Shown here: positions 49,876 to 62,134 of the stretch, one piece after another | Layout: the number at the start of each line of letters is the position of its first letter | Numbering within the stretch: position 1 is the stretch's first letter | DNA from: Circinella minor | Lineage: Eukaryota > Mucoromycota > Mucoromycetes > Mucorales > Lichtheimiaceae | DNA length: 64,000 bases | Assembly (NCBI GenBank): GCA_016758965.1 | Contig: JAEPRB010000007.1 | Span: 186,001 to 250,000, forward strand | Direction: 5' to 3' | The notes under the pieces: model-generated | Told to the model about the DNA's origin: nothing | The model's database searches: none | Seen by the model: only the letters and a program-made list of their open reading frames with translations | Program-made: the position numbers and the translations under genes

Positions 49876-52631
49876 ATGAGTAACGAATTGGAGGCAGGGG
49901 TTCATAGACCAAAAACAAGTTGGCGAGTTTACTTTGCTGTCATTTTTTCATGTAAGTTAACAAGATTTATTATTATTATGTTCTATTATTCAATACAAAA
50001 AAAAAGTAATAACCAAAAGCATTATTATTACTATTATTATAGCTATTGGTGGATTGCTTTTTGGTTATGATCAAGGTGTCATGTCCGGCATTCTTGTTAT
50101 GGTGAATAAATAAATAAACATAATGCGATAAAAATTATATTTGATATCGAGATCGATTCTTTTAATTAACTATAAATTTTTTTAAAAAAAGGAACATTGG
50201 GTTGAGTACTTTCATAATCCTAATCCAGTTTGGCGTGGATTTATTGTAAGTATTTATTTGTTGGGTGCTTTTGTCGGTGGTCTCGCTGCCGGGCCCACTT
50301 CAGAGAAAATTGGAAGAAAACGTAGTATCATGGGCGCAACTATTATCTTTTGGTTTGGTACCTCGATGCAAACTGGTGCTACTAATGTCGATGTAAGTTT
50401 CTGTTTTTTTTTCAGGTAGACAGTGGAGTATAAAAAAAGAAAAGATGGCTCATACTCTTATTTTATGTTTATTATGTTAGCTTTTAATGGCAGGCCGATT
50501 TTTCCAAGGTATCTCCATTGGTATGTACAGTATGAATGTTCCTGTGTATCAAAGTGAATTGAGTCCAGCCCATCTTCGAGGTCGTGCAATTACTTTCCAA
50601 CAATTTAGTATCGTGACAGGGTAAGAATTTTGTTTTATGCAGGTTGGACGTTTTTCATTTATAAATATTAATTAATGAATCATCTGTGTACACCTCCCAT
50701 GTAATAGTATCATGATCGCTTTCTGGATCGGTTATGGCTGCGCTTAGTAAGTACAATTTTTTTTAAAACTTCTTTTTGTTAGCGTATTATAGCAGCGTAG
50801 ACATCAATTTATGTTCTAACAACTTATATAGTATTCAAAGCGATGCCTCATGGCGTGTTCCCTTGGGTATCCAATTGGCACCTAGTGTCGTTCTGTAAGA
50901 AAAGAGAAAAAATGAATAATAATATTGAAGCAAAACATAATTTATTTATTAACAATTAAAATCTACCTTTTACTCTTTTAGCTTCTTTGGTTGCTTTATT
51001 TTGCCTTATTCTCCACGTTGGCTTTGTAGCAAAGGACGTACAGATGAGGCACTTGAAACATTGGCTAAACTTCATGCAAACGGTGATGTCAATGACCCAT
51101 ATGTACGCAAGGAGTTTGACGAAATCATGGAACAGATTAGTTTTGAAGAAAAAAATGCCATGAAGACATATCGTGAAGTATTCCGATCTCCATCTACTCG
51201 TAAACGTGTCTTTTTGGCCATGGGTATCCAGGGTATGCAACAGGTAATATATTTCTATAACTCAGCATGAAAACAATATTGATATACTTTGATTATTATT
51301 ACTTTTTTACTAACAATATATATATTTTTAATAATAGTGGATTGGTATCAATGCTGTTCTCTACTGTAAGAAATAAACTGATTATATCACTGAATATTTA
51401 TATCAATTATGAAAAAATACGCTTTGAGCCTAACATTGTAAATTTATTCTTTAGACGCCCCGTTTATCTTTCAATCGGCTGGTATGACTGGTACATTGCC
51501 TTCATTATTGGCCACTGGTGTCAATGGTGTTGTATGTGTAATTTTCACAATTCCCGCATTACTCTTTATTGATAAGCTTGGTCGTCGAAAGACCATTCTT
51601 TCTGGAAGTATTGGCATGGGTACATCCATGCTTATCGCTGGTTCTCTTCTTCGAGGTAATTTAAAAATTTATGACACGCATAACTAGACTTCTTACATAA
51701 TATATGTATAATTTATATCTTTTCTTTTCGTTTTACTGTTATAAAGCTTATCCTTATGTGGAGGGTGGTAATAATAACACTCAAGCACAATACGGTGCTG
51801 TCGCAATGATGTTTATCTTCAGTGCATCCTTTTCGATGTCGTGGGGTGTAAGTACACTTATTATTTATATTATTAGCTTATATACAGTGAATGAGTACTG
51901 ATTAATTTATATTATATGTCTTTTTATTTTAATACATACAGCCATGTGGTTGGATTTACCCCGCTGAAATTTTCCCTAATCGTGCACGTGCAAAGGGTAC
52001 TTCACGTAAGTATCATATAAAGAAAGATAATGATATGTCACTGTCGTTACAATACCACCCCCCGAGCAAATTTTATAAATAATTTTAATTACTAACGTAT
52101 AATTTTAATACTAGTCGCTACCGCTACTAATTACCTCATGAACTTTGTAATTGGTGAAATCACACCAGTTATGTTGGATTCAATCTCTTACGGAACTTAC
52201 TTCTTCTTTTTTGCAACCAATGTTGTATGTGGATTAATTATCTACTCCTTCTATCCTGGTATGTATTAAAAACCCATAAAACCAACATGAATAACCTTCA
52301 CGATATATTACTATTAATTCTAACAATTTATAACAACCTATTTTAAATTTTTTTAAACTATAGAAACCAAGGTAAATTAAATATATATAAAATAGATATG
52401 GTTGAATAATATGAAAATTGACTAACAGCATTATTATTATTACTATCTTAATTACAACAGGGACTTACCTTGGAAGAAATGGAAATTTTATTCGGTGAAG
52501 GTGGTGCAGAAGCAGAAGCTATCAAGGCTGTTGCTGATCGTTCATATGTTTCTAATGTACCTGTTACTACAACAGCTGGACAACAAACAAGCTCTTCGTC
52601 GACCGAGGAAAAGGAAAAGACAGAAGTTTAG
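49876..52631 (+). CDS. Sugar transporter, major facilitator superfamily
   Basis: Plasma-membrane hexose importer of the MFS sugar-porter family with 12 predicted helices. Fourteen exons: 49876-49951, 50043-50101, 50192-50392, 50481-50620, 50708-50746, 50832-50894, 50982-51243, 51338-51365, 51455-51655, 51747-51847, 51942-52005, 52115-52258, 52364-52371, 52461-52631; 518 residues. Motifs: GGLLFGYDQGVMSG in helix 1, GRKRS between helices 2 and 3, R-G-R in helix 4, PYSPRWL (a variant of PESPRWL), QQWIGINAVLYYAP in helix 7, DKLGRRKT, and PETKGLTLEEME. PETK is encoded partly by an 8-nt exon. The C-tail is Ser/Thr- and Lys/Glu-rich, as in transporters subject to ubiquitination. Exact sugar unknown. 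Confidence 0.95.
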
Positions 52632-54929
52632 ATAACTATTATTTATATGATGTATAATCAAAACCCAACAACTTGATAATGTTTCTGTATTATCTTATAT
52701 CCAATAATCTATTTATTTATATTTTTACTTATTTTTAATAAACATATACGCAGTAATTATAACCTCCCGTTATTATATACAATTGTGTTGTTATAAATAG
52801 AAAAAAAAAGGCTCATAAGTATAAATTATTTTGTACAATTTGGAAAACTGTTTTCGTACATTTTGCTTTTGAAAAAGTCTTATTCATCTATTACTTTCTC
52901 TCAGTTTTGGGAATCGTGCTACCAGTATTTAAAGCTGCATAAAGTCCATCGATCCAGTGTAACATATTATTTTTCTCTTTTTAATACTCCACAAAAAAAT
53001 GTTCATATTTTGTTTGCTATTCTTTTTTCTTTTTTTTTGTTACTTTTTTTAATATAAGCTAGGCTTTTTGTTTAAACATGATTCAAATAATAGAATTTCA
53101 AGCAAAATCGACGCCATAGTTTAGTTGAAATATATGCCACTAACACGGTATTTTTTTTTGTTTGTTCCAGTTTGTTACGTACTAAAATATTTTTTTCTTC
53201 TTCAACTCCAAATACAGTAGGTCAAAGGATTAAAAGTAGCTACATTATATATTTTGCGTGATGTGAGCCAAAATTATTCAGAATTAAAGTGCACAATGAC
53301 AATAATCTGCTGCTATAATATTATTTTAACAAAAGATAATACATCACGCTTTTCGATACTCATATACAGTCATTACATTTTTGTTATTGATGAAGTATTT
53401 TCTCTTGTGATGATAGCTCCATGTAGTAAACAATACTATTGTTCAGATGTACTAACCCCATATAGACTATAATAATGAAGAAAAACGTATGTATAGTAGT
53501 AAAAAAGTCATAATTCTGATATGGATTTGAAGGTATCTAACTATGTATCACAAACCATGCTGATCTGTGACTATTTAAGAAATAATTTTATATATTCAAA
53601 CCTCTTTTTCATTCTAAGAAGGCTTTAAAGCTGAATCTACTGACAAAGAGAAAAAAAGGGGTTTTAGAACAGAAGAACTAGCAGTCGATATAAACAGTAC
53701 TTATTATTTATAGCTGGGTACGTAACCTATCAATCAAGAAGACCAAGTCCTTACAATAAAACATAAATTAGGTAGGCTAGTCTTACGATGTATGCATAAA
53801 TACTCTCTTTTTAATAAATAAACTATTTATTTGATCAGATTATTAAATATGATTCCTATTTTTGATCAAAGTGAAGCATAAATCTTCACTACTGTTTATT
53901 ATTAATAGTGAAAAATAAATAGTAGTCTCTTTTTATACATATCACCTTTCTTTTTCTACCGGTATAGAAAATAATGATGTAATAATCCCATTGATCATAT
54001 ATCTAGTCTTTGCTGTAATTTTTCAACTTTTTCATGTCTAAAAGCAAGGTAAACGATCATTTGGATGCATTGTAAAAGTTTAAATCTTGGCTCGTTATTA
54101 GCACTATTTTACTAAATGTACTGACAATGGAATTAATGTACATTAACTGGACATTCTAAACATATATATTTGTTTTTATTTTTCAAAATGATAGAATGTA
54201 TCATTATGCGTATTCGATTACACTTACATACATTTGCTTTTTATTAACATTGTTCATACCCGATATGTATATCCTTAATTAAACTAAAAATAGTACTTAC
54301 TTCAAATAAAATATATATTCTAAACCTTTGAGCCGATCCCATTATATTTTTAGTTAAACCATGTCTCGGGGTAACACATAGGATGGAGATTTTGAATTTT
54401 GGTTATTTACGTAGCTTTGTAATATCTCGTCTTGAGTTATGGTCAAATTGCCATACTCCCATTAACGAATACGTATTTATAATTGATATGTACGTAGACT
54501 TTTCTAACGATCAACAAACACTGTCTGTACTTACTTATTGTTTTGTTTTATATATTACGTAAGAATAAGAATAAATGATTGTGAAGGATAAAAAGATTCG
54601 TTTGTTGAAACAAGTAACCAAGAAGTGATAATTTTAAAAATAGTACCGTTGCTTAACTACGTACTTTTATTTTTGTGTCACCATACAAATGTTATTCCTT
54701 ATAATAAGAAGCTCGACTACTTTTAAATATACATAATCAAAACTTAATACCCAACATTTATTATCTTTTTTTTTTATGTAAAATTGAAAACTTATTTTTT
54801 TTGCGTCGATTGATCGATTTACCAGTATAAAAAAATATAGAATAAATGCATATAATAAAAGTAATAATAATAATAAAAATAGAAAGTTGAAACGACAGTT
54901 GGGTATTCTTTATTCTTTTCTTTGTTTTT
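52632..54929. other. 2.3-kb A+T-rich spacer
   Basis: Lies between the 3' ends of the convergent sugar-transporter and Rho-GTPase genes. Frames at 52863-53057 and 53254-53472 are low-complexity. No gene supported. Confidence 0.6.
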
Positions 54930-55873
54930 TTACATGAGAACACATTTTTTATCTTTTCCGTTACTGTTCTTCTTTTGATTTGTAGCACGAATAGCTGTTG
55001 CAAAAACGTCTTCAACAGCATCACCCGATTTTGCAGAACATTCGATATAAGCATAAGCACCGATCTTATTACTCACATCCAACCCTTGTTCATAACTAAC
55101 TGGACTTGAAGATACTTTAGCAAGTTCTTGAATTGTACGACTATCTTCGCGTAAATCTTTTTTACATGCAACTAATAAATAGGGGACATCGGGGCAGTGT
55201 TCCAGCACTTCTGGTAACCACTATATTTGTATATAGATAAATAAATAAAAAGAAACTATTAGTAATCTCCAATAGTAAATAAACAAATTACGCGAATCGA
55301 AACTGTACATACCTTTTCAGTGATATTATCTAATGAGTCAGGTAAATCGATTGCAAAGGCAATCAATAAAACATGGGTATCAGGATAAGAAAGGGGTCGA
55401 AGTCTATCATAATCCTCCTGACCTAATATGATATCATTAAGTTAACATCAACCGATCAAAGAAAAAAAGGAAAGATAATTTAATCATGTCTATTTTTTTT
55501 TTCATTATACCTGCAGTATCATATAAAGCTAGTTCAACATGTTGTCCATCAACATCAAAGTCTTTAACAAAATTATCGAAAACAGTTGGTACATGACCCT
55601 AACACATACACGCATAAATAATACCACTATTAGCTTTTCTTTGTTTATTCGACTATACATGTTTGATTTTTAGATGTAAGGTCTTTTTCTTACCCTTGGG
55701 AAGTCGCCATGTGAAAATACAGTTAACAAAGAAGTTTTACCTAATCTAACCCAGTCAGTTGTTTTATTCCAAGTTATTATATAAAACAAAAGAGAGAGAA
55801 AAGACTAATGTATATATTTACCGCAAGCGCCATCGCCTACAATGACGAGTTTACGTTGTATAACTTTGGACAT
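54930..55873 (-). CDS. Rho-family GTPase
   Basis: Membrane-anchored switch for polarity and cell-wall or actin control. Exons (reverse): 55873-55822, 55740-55694, 55598-55511, 55422-55313, 55220-54930; 195 residues. G motifs: GDGACGKTSLL, effector loop [28 protein letters not shown] (Rho type), CKKDL in place of NKxD as in Rho proteins, and ECSAKSG; the Rho insert ([19 protein letters not shown]) is present. It ends KKCVLM, a CAAX box whose final methionine favours farnesylation, unlike the leucine of typical Rho1. It may be a Rho1 paralogue or Rho3-like; the sequence does not settle which. Confidence 0.93.
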
Positions 55874-56353
55874 TGGCTGTCCTCAGGTGTGTGTGGGGGA
55901 GTTGAAGAAGTAAAAAAAAAGAAGTATGAAGTTAAAAAAGGAACTCTGCGCATAGGAGAAAGAAAGAGAGTGAGAAACTAGTTGATGATGGTGGCTGGTG
56001 ACACAAGCACAATTTGAGCGCTATCTTTAGCATCCCATCCCCATTTTTATAATAAAACAAAACTTGTTCTCGGGGGACAAGTTCTTTTCTTTTTTTTTAA
56101 GGACAAGAGAACCAAGGTAAAAAGGATTCGAATTTTTTTTTGTTTAAATAAGGTATATATATACAATAGTTTATTTTATTGTTTATACAATGTAAATGCC
56201 TTTTGATATGTAACCCATGGTATTTGCGAGTATGTATGGGTGAATGTGCGGGTGTTTTTTCTTTTTGTTGTTTTGTTTAAAAACCAAAAAGAAAAAACAA
56301 GGTTTAATAATAATGGGAATGATGTAATGAAAAACAAAATAATGAAAAACAGA
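55874..56353. other. Spacer between Rho GTPase start and arrestin 3' end
   Basis: Holds the Rho promoter (purine-rich near 55.90-55.98 kb as read on the forward strand, so pyrimidine-rich for the gene) and the arrestin terminator. No gene seen. Confidence 0.6.
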
Positions 56354-57521
56354 TTAAGAAATACTATAACTAGGCGGATGTTCGTATACAGGTGGTGGAG
56401 TACGTGGAGGACTTAATAATGCATTATATTCATACTCTGGTAAATTGAACGCACCTAATTTATCTAATAACCCAATCTGCCTATCACGAATTACCACATC
56501 TGTTTCGAATGAGATACTACGTTGCGTTTTACCGGATGTGATTTCTGGGAAAATAATTGCCATAGAAACCTTAAGTGTATGTTGAATCATAAAAAGTCCT
56601 GGTGCATCAATCGATGGTATTAAATCATTTGGTAAACAATATTCGATTGTTCCTCGCCATGGTTCTTTTAAAACATGTCCAGGGACTACTTGTTGTAATG
56701 GATCAGCTCGTGAGAGTACATGCGCTGAACATTTTACTTCTTTTTTCTGTTCTTCTTGTTGTTCACTATGATGATCACAACAAACACTCCTTCTTTCAAC
56801 TAAAAAAACGCATAATGACAATAATCGTACACCTGGAATTCTTGGTGCTATCCATAATGTCAAAGGTAATAAGGAGCCAACAGAAAGTACTGTATCCTTC
56901 TCGACAGTAATATGATAATCAAAAAAATGAGCATGATGTCGCCTTGAATCGATGGATGACCTTGAGACATTATCCCCTGATAACATATTGTTCTTAAAAG
57001 GGAAGCGCGCAAGCCTAATCGGACAATTTCGACTAGTTCGAGTAGTATAAGCATAGGCTACTTTGGCAGTAACTTGATAAATAACCTTGATATTTTTGCT
57101 TTGAATTGTATCTGGTAAATCGTTAAGAAATAAACTCATTTCAAATGGATACCTTCTAGATATATAGCCGTTGTCGTTATTATCCATAGTGCTAGCAGAG
57201 CTTGGGTTCAATACCAAGTGTCGTTGAATCAACCTCTTTCGTACTGTGTATATAATATAATGAGTTCCCTAGTCTACAAAAAATAAAGAGAGAGAGAAAA
57301 AACACTAGAAAAGATTTACCAGAGGGCTGTTTGGTTGAAAGATAACCTTCAAAGCAAATTAAAAGACTGTGTACGCGTTTTTTCTTTGGATTCGTTATAT
57401 CGACAAAACCTCGAAGAACTGTTGTTTTTGAACTACTATCTTCATCTTCTGCATCCAGGTCAAGATAAAGAGCATCTTCGACTAAATGAAGTGATAAAAC
57501 AGAGTTATCGACAAGAAGCAT
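56354..57521 (-). CDS. Alpha-arrestin with two PPxY motifs
   Basis: Likely adaptor recruiting an Rsp5/Nedd4-type ubiquitin ligase to membrane cargo. Two exons (reverse), 57521-57320 and 57243-56354, give 363 residues. The N-lobe shows LRGFVDITNPKKKRVHSLLICFEGYLST, the strand pair of the arrestin_N fold, then FEMSLFLNDLPDTIQ; the C-lobe includes YHITVEKDTVLSVGSLLPLTLWIAP. The tail reads TPPPVYEHPPSYSIS, giving adjacent PPVY and PPSY motifs for WW domains. An in-frame TGA just upstream of the ATG supports the start. It is a distant relative of the arrestin-fold gene at 42.4-43.6 kb. Confidence 0.9.
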
Positions 57522-58494
57522 TTGTCAAACAGCTCCAAAAAAAGTAAAGAAAAGAAAAGAATAAAAAAATAAGCTGCTGTCTGTATAAAGAAAGAAAAAG
57601 AAAAAGAAACAGTAAAAAAGGAAATTAGTTTTTACTGTGAGAAAGAATAATTTTCTAGGGGAAGATGCCGGATTTAATAAACTATTTTGCACCAAAAATA
57701 ATTATTAACCGAAAAAAAAAAATTGCTGTCCCTGAAGTCCCTAGTTTTATCAACAATAGTTTTTTTTTTACTCCACACAATTATAAAATAGATATACAGG
57801 ATCGGCGGATGTTTTGGTTGGCTTAGTTTCGGTACAGAAGCTGCATTCCTCGGAAACCAAAAGGTATTTAGTAAAAGTTCCGGTATATATTAGTATCACT
57901 AAAAGGAACGCGATTCAAAATACTTTAATTTTGATGAAGTTTTAATGGGTACAAATATAACCAGTGGATGAATTTTTCTTACATTTTCTTTATTTGTTGT
58001 TTATCATTAGCTTTGTAGTCTAATAAAGCTTAAATATTTGTTGACAAGAACGCATATGAATATTATTCTTCCGTGGACTTACATTTTTCCTATTACTGCG
58101 GTCAATGCTTTTTTTCTTTTTTAAGATCAGCTAGTTAATAAACATTTCCTAGTCAGTCTAATTCTCCTTTAAAGGTTAGTAGTATACGTATATAAAAGTT
58201 ACTAACTAATCTATCACTATTGATTCAAATAATTGAATCAATAAAAAAAAATCTAACGCGTTTTTTCAAATGTGAAGATGTATATTACGTCTATTCTTTT
58301 TTTTTGCATTAATATATATAACAAGAGATATACAAGTACTTCTTAATTCTACATAAGCTCATTTTTGAAAAGGAAAAAAAAAAGTCCGGTTCATTTTTTT
58401 AAGACCAGCTCAACAGGAAAAAAAAAAGGTTATTTGTTTCATTATACCAAGAACAAATAACATTAAAAATTGACCAGTAACAAAAATAAAAAAC
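57522..58494. other. Divergent upstream region
   Basis: Spacer between the arrestin and the forward gene at 58.5 kb. A GA-rich block (57.54-57.61 kb) lies just upstream of the arrestin start. No gene seen. Confidence 0.6.
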
Positions 58495-60293
58495 ATGACT
58501 GGTAAGTATTATTTATATTGTTGCTTGCTGTTTTTATATATAGATTGGCTCATTAACATAAAACTAATGTATATTACTTTTACAAAAAATGTTTTTGGTG
58601 AATAAGAAGCATTATCTGAGGAAAGTAGAATAGAAACTGAGCGTAAAGCAATAAATCGGTTATTGGTAAATTACCCAACCTGTACAAAAACAGACTCATA
58701 TACACAAACAATCGGTGAACAATGTTTGGTAAACTACTTTTTATACTTTATTTTTAATATCTATTATATAAAATCTAACATTACTAAAATTATTTTGTAT
58801 TTATTAGCCTCCTTGTAAATCTGATGTCTGCGCATTGATTTCTACTTCTACCAAGTTGATCGATATCAGTCTCAAATGGGTGTGCGGATATGGAATTCTT
58901 TATTGTGATAAAGCATTTTTACCTGAGTGTGGCAGTTGTGTTAATACAACAGAAAACTCATTTTATACAGAATGCATTGTAAGGAGAAACAAAGGAAATG
59001 TGCGCATGTGTGTGAAAAAAAAACAAAAGGTGTATATGTTAACTAACATTAATTGGATTCGCTTTATCGTTTTTTTTTTCTTTGTTATAGGCGGTTAAAA
59101 AGATATTAAGTGGTTGTGAACCGACGGATTCCGTTACCATTGTTACAGAGAACTCACGATTATTTAACCGTTAAGTATTTTTTTTTTAAAAAAGGAGAGA
59201 AAGATAAACTTGGGCTAACATATATTATTTATTCATTTATTTCAGTTGTTAATTATAAAAAAACAAGCAAAGATGATACAGCAACACAAGAAATTGCAAT
59301 CAATTTATTATATCTCATTGAATTAAGACCAGGACGTGTTCAAGTAGTATGTTTTATCATTATTAATATGTTGTATACCACATTATTTAAGTCATTCGAC
59401 CAAAAACATGTACTAACAATCTGAATAGATTACCGGGAAGGTGGGAATAGAACCTGCAAAATATTTAGCAGACTTAGCTGAAGCTATTCGAAAATCACGG
59501 TACAAATTATACTATATATACTTATATGCGTCTGGATGAGTGGGTTGGTGATGATAATATTCTTGACTAACTATATTATTAACTAATTTAATAAAGGGAA
59601 TACGAAGACCCAATGGTATCAACACCTGAAATCTATTCACAGCAACAACAAATTCTAACAGTATACCCTTCTCCTTTTTCAGCTTTAGTTTCACCTTTGC
59701 AACAGGAAACACGAGTAGGAATAACACAACCACCTATTTTGTTATTGCCAAATATACATTCAAGAACAATGTCTTCTAGACCTATCACTTTCGAACAATC
59801 ATCACTATTACCATTGTATTCAAGTTCAGTTGGAAAAGTTATAAACTTTATTCCACACGAGCCAATAACTCCACAAGCATCACCTGTATTATCAATGGCA
59901 CAGGGCAATAATTTGATGACTTGTTCTATTTCTCCAAATGATGTTGCTAATATCCAAAATATTGCTAGTAGTACAAACTTCTTTGCAAAAAAGGAAAGTG
60001 ATACAGCTGGATTAATAGACTTGTCCACATCAAATAGGATGACTGTGCCAGGTGTTGAATGTGGTAGTGCTACTGAACAAAAGGGTAAGAATAAAGTGAA
60101 GTTACCAATGATAGATGACGATCGGCAGCAGAACGTGTTGAATATTTGCGAACGGTTTGAAGCTTTGGAAGCATTAAAAAAGAGAAAGCATTATCATGTT
60201 TATGAAGGTGAAGACAAATTACGATTGGAGAATAATAACGACAAAAACAACAATATTTCCAAGAAATTTAAGACGGTTAAAAAGAAGTTGTGA
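58495..60293 (+). CDS. Unknown protein with an RNase H-like N-terminal region
   Basis: Seven exons: 58495-58501, 58607-58728, 58808-58978, 59091-59169, 59246-59346, 59429-59499, 59597-60293; 415 residues. The first coding exon is 7 nt (ATGACTG). Residues about 45-165 show a strand pattern and order like ribonuclease H: VCALISTST...WVCGYGILYC, then SFYTECIVAVKKILSGCEPTDSVTIVTENSRLFN. The positions that carry catalytic Asp/Glu in RNase H are largely replaced (TEN instead of TDS), so catalysis is doubtful. The C-terminal half is Q/S/P-rich and ends in a basic KKFKTVKKKL tail that could be a nuclear signal. I do not recognise the family; the fold assignment is inference. Confidence 0.7.
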
Positions 60294-60580
60294 ATTCGAA
60301 AGAACAATTAGGGGGGCATTATTAATTGGATTAAAAATATTTTCTTTGAGAAATAGAATCACTTTGTTATATTCTCTCACTCCTCCCTTTCAATTTTAAA
60401 ATAAAAACGACGGATAAATAATCAACCCCAGTGGATATGTTTCATTAAATTTGCAGGAATACACAGTAATAAATATTTTGTTTTGTTTTTCTTTTTTTTT
60501 TTTTTTGCCCTTGCAATAAATCAAAACTTTTTTCAGTTTCTTCATTTACCATTTTTTTTTTATTTTCTTTTAGACGTGTA

Positions 60581-61945
60581 ATGGGTCTAGACACTTGTGA
60601 ATTAAATTCTAGTTCTTCATCAACTACGTCAGACTCACTTGTCTTTAATAATGAGAGCGAACTATTCGCCTCTTCTTCTCTTAATATGAAACTTCGTCGA
60701 AGATCATTTACCAGCGAGCGTCGTCGAGCAATACCACCCAGCAGCAGAATACATAAGCGACACTCGATCCATACTATTAGTGGAGTAAATATACAGCAGC
60801 AGTATCCCACGCTGAAGAGTGATGTTGATAATGATAGCAACACGACTGGTAGCATACTTGCTATTCCTCTGATATTTGACGCCACCCATCATCAGCGACG
60901 ACGTAGCTCCACCGTTCACAGTTTCGTGGAAAGTGATAATCGATGTCAACAAAATGAACGTTATTTATTTTCTCGACCTGAAGAAGCCTCTAATGATCAA
61001 GTGTTTCGACATAATTCTCGTGATAGACAAGTGTTCAATAATGGAGATATGCCAACCAACAGTGATAACCTTTCACCAACTGTGGAAGAACAACAAGATT
61101 ATTTCGAACGTCTTCACTTACCCCGTACTCATCTTTATGCTTCCCGTCGTTCTACTCTTTATACCATGTCATCTCGACCACCAAGTTATAAGCCCTATGC
61201 TACATCTGAACGCAATATACAAAGAGAACAAGAACGGATAGCTCTCGTTCGTCTTCAACAATTATATCAACGTGAACGCCAAATACGAGGTGGAAGTGGA
61301 TGGCTACAGCATATTTTATTCAATAGATCTAGTGAAGAAGAAGAAGAATTATCACAAGATCGAGTAAAATGGAATAATATCTTCACAGCCTGTATCTATC
61401 AGCAATTCGAAGGATTTAATATGGCATTTTGGATCATACTTTTAGTATTTATTGGTGCCATTTCTGTCTTCGTACCTGGCCTTTCGGGAGCTGCGTTTAC
61501 TCTATGGATTCCCTTGGTCTTATACGGTCTACTTAACATATTTATACTTCGTCATCGACGAAAACAGAAGGAACAAATTCAAATGTTGGAATATCAAATA
61601 GCAGAAGATCGAGAACGAAGAATTCGGGAATTGATGGAGCATGTTGAACTGCCTGAAAACCACTACTTTGTTACAGATTTTTCAAGACAAGATCATACCC
61701 ACCCAGTGACGACACTTTTACCGCCTCCACCAACTTATCAACATAATGATCACAGTATAACGATAAACGGGACATCGGCTCTTTCTTCTTCTTCTTCTTC
61801 TTCTCCTCTTTTTTCTCCATCACCTTTACAATCGACTATGGCGAGAAGTATAGCTAGTAGTGAAGAGGATCATGGTCAAAGGGAAGAAGAGAGATGGCGA
61901 CGATATAATGTAGAAGAAATTATCAATACAGAAGAACAACATTAA
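60581..61945 (+). CDS. PPxY-bearing two-helix membrane protein
   Basis: Single coding exon, 454 residues. The long N-terminal region is Ser/Arg/Gln-rich with many basic RRR and RRxS sites; PPSY lies near residue 200. Two transmembrane segments at about 280-325 (FWIILLVFIGAISVFVPGL and FTLWIPLVLYGLLNIFIL) are joined by a short GxSG turn, then a basic coiled stretch (HRRKQKEQIQMLEYQIAEDRERR), and LLPPPPTYQ near residue 384 with a serine-run tail. Two PPxY motifs on a membrane protein suggest an Rsp5/Nedd4-ligase adaptor, as for yeast Bsd2 or Ssh4, though no sequence homology to them is claimed. An acceptor-like TTTCTTTTAG just before the ATG hints at a 5'UTR intron. Confidence 0.8.
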   Translation: MGLDTCELNSSSSSTTSDSLVFNNESELFASSSLNMKLRRRSFTSERRRAIPPSSRIHKRHSIHTISGVNIQQQYPTLKSDVDNDSNTTGSILAIPLIFDATHHQRRRSSTVHSFVESDNRCQQNERYLFSRPEEASNDQVFRHNSRDRQVFNNGDMPTNSDNLSPTVEEQQDYFERLHLPRTHLYASRRSTLYTMSSRPPSYKPYATSERNIQREQERIALVRLQQLYQRERQIRGGSGWLQHILFNRSSEEEEELSQDRVKWNNIFTACIYQQFEGFNMAFWIILLVFIGAISVFVPGLSGAAFTLWIPLVLYGLLNIFILRHRRKQKEQIQMLEYQIAEDRERRIRELMEHVELPENHYFVTDFSRQDHTHPVTTLLPPPPTYQHNDHSITINGTSALSSSSSSSPLFSPSPLQSTMARSIASSEEDHGQREEERWRRYNVEEIINTEEQH

Positions 61946-62134
61946 TAAGATTTTACAGCAGCAGAAGAAAAGGCAATCAATGTGGATAAAGATCGTTGTA
62001 ATATTAATAGTAATAATGGATATATGTTATGCGTAATATTGTAGTTTATAATACAAATTATTTTCTCTTGTTGTTTTTGATATAATGCCATGTAAGTAAT
62101 AGTAGTAATAATAATTATAATAAGAATAAATGAT

